A stretch of 64,000 nucleotides of DNA from positions 1 through 64,000 of the forward strand of contig JADMKE010000019.1 in the NCBI GenBank assembly GCA_018780035.1, in the 5' to 3' direction. The translations under genes and the position numbers were made by a program. Source of the DNA: Candidatus Sericytochromatia bacterium. GTDB taxonomy: Bacteria > Cyanobacteriota > Sericytochromatia > UBA7694. This document shows positions 62,601 to 64,000 of this stretch, in pieces; position 1 is the first letter of the stretch; the number at the start of each line of letters is the position of its first letter. The notes under the pieces are model-generated. The model worked only from the letters and a program-made list of their open reading frames with translations. It did not search any database and was not told the DNA's origin.

Positions 62601-63965
62601 ACCCGTCTTCAGCCCTGGAGAGAAACCGATTCAGGCGCAACAACCGCCAGAAACGACAGTGGAAATATCAGAGATATCATCAACGACAGCAGTGGCGGCG
62701 AACGCGTGATCATGAGCACCGACGGAAGCACGCCTGGCGGCGCAAATGACCGCTGGCGCATGCGCCAGCATTTGGGCCAACTTTATCCAGATAAAGAACA
62801 CGTATTTTGGCTGGCCAATGGTAATTTGCCCACATTGGACTTTAACAATGCAACTCACAATGCCGATGCAGCGGCTCCGGCTCCAGATGATCTGTATTTC
62901 CGCGCGCAAAGCAATACCAATCCCCGTGCAATAGGTTATGTGACCCATCGCCGCATGCAAGGAGAAGGTGCTCCGAGTTTTATGAATGGCAACATTGCAG
63001 CCAATCCATCAACCTCAGACGCTGGTTTGGCACATAGTTCAACGGGAAACACCTCCAATGCCGTGCTCACCAATGCAGCGGCAAACGATGCTGGATCCCA
63101 GCTCATGAATGCCTATAATTTAACGCTTTCTGACACGATTTTTTCCAATCGCCCGTATCGCCTCAATGGCGGAAATGTGGTTGGCCCTTATACCAGCCCA
63201 GAGCTCAAAAGCATTCGTAACCGGCTGGCGTTTGTAAATACAACAACGGGTGTAACATCAGGAACAAACACCACTCAAAATGTCTATTATCGCCATGAAA
63301 GCAATCTGACTCAATTGACCTCAAGCGCCTTTGTCAAGTTGACACGGCCCAATCCGACTTCGCTCACAACCGATCTTCTGGGCCCCGCTGGGTATGTCTT
63401 GGTCAACGGATTTTCTCAGGCAACAGGAGCTGGTACACAAGAAATTGCCCGATTCAGCCAAGCAGCATCACTCCAAACCTTTATGGATGCGGGAGACCGC
63501 TCAATCCCGGGAGATGCAGAAGGCAGAACTGTTCAATTACCACGTATTCGAGTGAATGAGCCACGTTCTTCACAGGTATATGTGGATCCCACCTCTATCA
63601 CAGCAGAGATGGATGTTGCCTGGTCACGCTGGGATGACCGCCCCTATTCTCCTGCTTATCCAGCCAGTTGGTACGACGCCACACCACTGCTCTACAATCT
63701 CAAATATTCGAAAAACAATAAAAGAGACTGGCTATATGCAGATAATCATACTGCTGTTCCCCCCGAGTTTCAAGAAACGTTTAATCCTGCACGTTCGGTT
63801 TTAGGTGGACCAGAAGTCAGCACCACCGGTAATTGGACGAAAACATTCAATTGGAATGTCAGTGGACTGCCTGAGGGCAACTACGTCTTCCGCGCAGAAG
63901 TCTACCGCCAGGGTTTTAATACGGGCTATTCTTATCACGATGTATTTGTAACTATTGAAAGGTAG
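59601..63965 (+). CDS. Giant prepilin-like surface protein (PilV-type N-terminus, 1454 residues)
   Basis: N-terminus MTKMRKKLQKG followed by MSIIEVMVASTVLTGVVASA: a class III prepilin signal with cleavage after Gly and the Glu at +5. The first 190 residues look like a PilV/minor pilin domain. The remaining 1250 residues are Asn/Thr/Gly/Asp-rich, with possible Ca-binding loops (NPDTNNNGIYDACEVG, NPDSDGDNNTAST) and a terminal Ig-like domain (KTFNWNVSGLPEGNYVFRAE). Far longer than usual minor pilins (150-250 residues), so probably a pilus-tip adhesin. ATG 59601 and 59610 are both possible. Confidence 0.85.
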   Translation: MTKMRKKLQKGMSIIEVMVASTVLTGVVASAMTMQNMTFNRTISNNDKAFATQKAMQMFEELRAYVQANRESDIAKLQNFSDGSSFNTILTTEKRELSSATGNTIYDLTNPADPLSGNRKVAGTPNWAFLRQVQIKPVANDPNARYVSVAVWYADPQNPTQPKGAIEKPLAVISGILKTNITQEPPTQMYDLFVIAMENAPSWWVDQADLRPSFERSLLDLEARNPGLIFRRHYITRSGFGRDPYYLPYINDGDNTSAQDLPWVYLYPGLVNNDLTQNFLVDVWRARRRTDDIATFKVVNKQQAGNTGDNYMHYALADQFNHVMRYPEQLAMENRLSNEQPGTFRDNPSLVRFLEEMNAGQNKNSLIINLHGELLPLPAVRNYSDPAKAPDKHARKLTGNQAAAVPTPTTPLTVTNDANFVSLMNKRVVTHPENMQVNNGGIVSWRVYPFEEYEPGTAGLPADNSNNITRDNNSIPKTSLFIPTIGEGPHYSGTGDGYLNNYPDFTPAAVTGLSIERLVGGRVTGSTTAGFQPFAWWNSGSVALAQPTNNHDTSNPAGYLPARQVRAASTFTIAAGGSTNTLTLNTGFTTGAGGEEHLLKGMLIVLNPDSDGDNNTASTTERVVRITGYNSGTRVVTFSPAIDTTATGILNTTIQDRPIVRHKDYDAVTVDKNMYGQPERGIHITLYDTPTRHNCYDNTDCNNPATSAKGGISSNRLLDGLEYIPAPIGAAFPTSAATGNSLIDTTANNWKNTARWRINLDTSTYGSNFNNRMLTLETRMVAAADSTVPATTYPVMANPDTNNNGIYDACEVGANPVSNSANNPEGVLCDGIWGDGDLYVPNDPASAANEHTAVVRPNIYNVSRTYVYMNHRFTDVQGTTIAGSVTSDIPTGTLAIPKSEQAQFQGHPLYNPYLDVKQLHRYNRHYASGITGDGRSGFDRAGGPDWNTVNVDLNWFFQLYTNGIMRSNSVYNSISGYSNYYYAFGGEIGSDNNNNNRFFDTRLQPWRETDSGATTARNDSGNIRDIINDSSGGERVIMSTDGSTPGGANDRWRMRQHLGQLYPDKEHVFWLANGNLPTLDFNNATHNADAAAPAPDDLYFRAQSNTNPRAIGYVTHRRMQGEGAPSFMNGNIAANPSTSDAGLAHSSTGNTSNAVLTNAAANDAGSQLMNAYNLTLSDTIFSNRPYRLNGGNVVGPYTSPELKSIRNRLAFVNTTTGVTSGTNTTQNVYYRHESNLTQLTSSAFVKLTRPNPTSLTTDLLGPAGYVLVNGFSQATGAGTQEIARFSQAASLQTFMDAGDRSIPGDAEGRTVQLPRIRVNEPRSSQVYVDPTSITAEMDVAWSRWDDRPYSPAYPASWYDATPLLYNLKYSKNNKRDWLYADNHTAVPPEFQETFNPARSVLGGPEVSTTGNWTKTFNWNVSGLPEGNYVFRAEVYRQGFNTGYSYHDVFVTIER

Positions 63966-63973
63966 GTTTCAAT

Positions 63974-64000
63974 ATGAAAAATACAGTTCAAAAGCGCCAA
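63974..64000 (+). CDS. Start of a further gene of the pilin operon (partial)
   Basis: ATG 63974 follows the giant prepilin stop by 8 nt and reads MKNTVQKRQ to the window edge, a basic leader like those of the preceding genes. Too short to assign. Confidence 0.45.

Noticed and set aside
1-64000. tRNA genes, CRISPR arrays, insertion sequences and prophage genes
   Set aside because: Apart from the tmRNA T-arm, TTCGA-type motifs lie inside coding genes without cloverleaf pairing. No regularly spaced identical repeats with unique spacers, transposase or integrase was seen.

Overview
This 64 kb window is chromosomal DNA from a diderm bacterium with roughly 50% GC. Many lipoproteins with clear lipoboxes, a secreted glutathione peroxidase and type IV pilin-like proteins point to an outer membrane. 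Two tandem RemA-family (DUF370) genes, a DUF4332 protein, a cyanobacterial/Firmicutes-type ClpC and a division cluster with no ftsA next to ftsZ suggest a non-photosynthetic relative of Cyanobacteria (Sericytochromatia/Blackallbacteria/Melainabacteria-like). That placement is inference; no rRNA gene is present to settle it. I see no photosynthesis genes, insertion sequence, CRISPR array or tRNA gene. A complete tmRNA gene is present.

Layout. 1-2.8 kb: two tandem minus-strand VWA-domain lipoproteins (one cut by the window edge), divergent from an XRE regulator (3.0-4.3 kb) and a lipoprotein with three FGPGSKGLE repeats. 5.1-11.6 kb: a tight minus-strand operon headed by ffh, followed by a formylglycine-generating-enzyme-like lipoprotein, two small secreted proteins, a class IV aminotransferase and a TPR/glycosyltransferase-like protein. 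11.9-15.3 kb: an alpha/beta hydrolase, a helical protein and two small secreted proteins. 15.4-19.6 kb: a membrane pyrophosphatase, a DUF4032 kinase-like protein and a small partner. 19.7-24.3 kb: an acetoacetate-decarboxylase-like protein, tmRNA, a CDF metal transporter, two RemA paralogues, rpsT and a zinc-ribbon/DUF4332 protein. 24.5-28.2 kb: FecR-domain protein, DUF4388/roadblock protein, rpiB and glyA. 28.2-39.8 kb: App1-type phosphatase lipoprotein, a frameshifted thioredoxin-like lipoprotein, glutathione peroxidase, a 1554-residue coiled-coil protein with a membrane-anchored partner, a secreted FCP1-like HAD phosphatase, phhB and an EF-hand lipoprotein. 40-42.5 kb: clpC. 42.5-47.8 kb: DUF58 protein and a Gld-like ABC module. 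47.9-57.9 kb: mraY-murD-ftsW-murG-murC-murB-ftsQ-(membrane protein)-ftsZ. 58.3-64 kb: a PilX-like protein, a 1454-residue prepilin-like adhesin and the start of another gene.

How it works together: the 44-58 kb stretch couples lipid II synthesis (MraY, MurG, MurB/C/D) with the divisome (FtsW, FtsQ, FtsZ). The pilin-like genes behind ftsZ probably form surface fibres. The strongest undescribed candidates are a predicted stand-alone small RNA on the minus strand (about 36912-37086) with its own promoter and terminator, a hairpin-rich leader before the ABC operon (43.8-43.98 kb), the iterated TGCTATTAAG leader of rpsT, a family of three small secreted proteins, and the giant prepilin. All functional statements come from reading the sequence; no database search was run.
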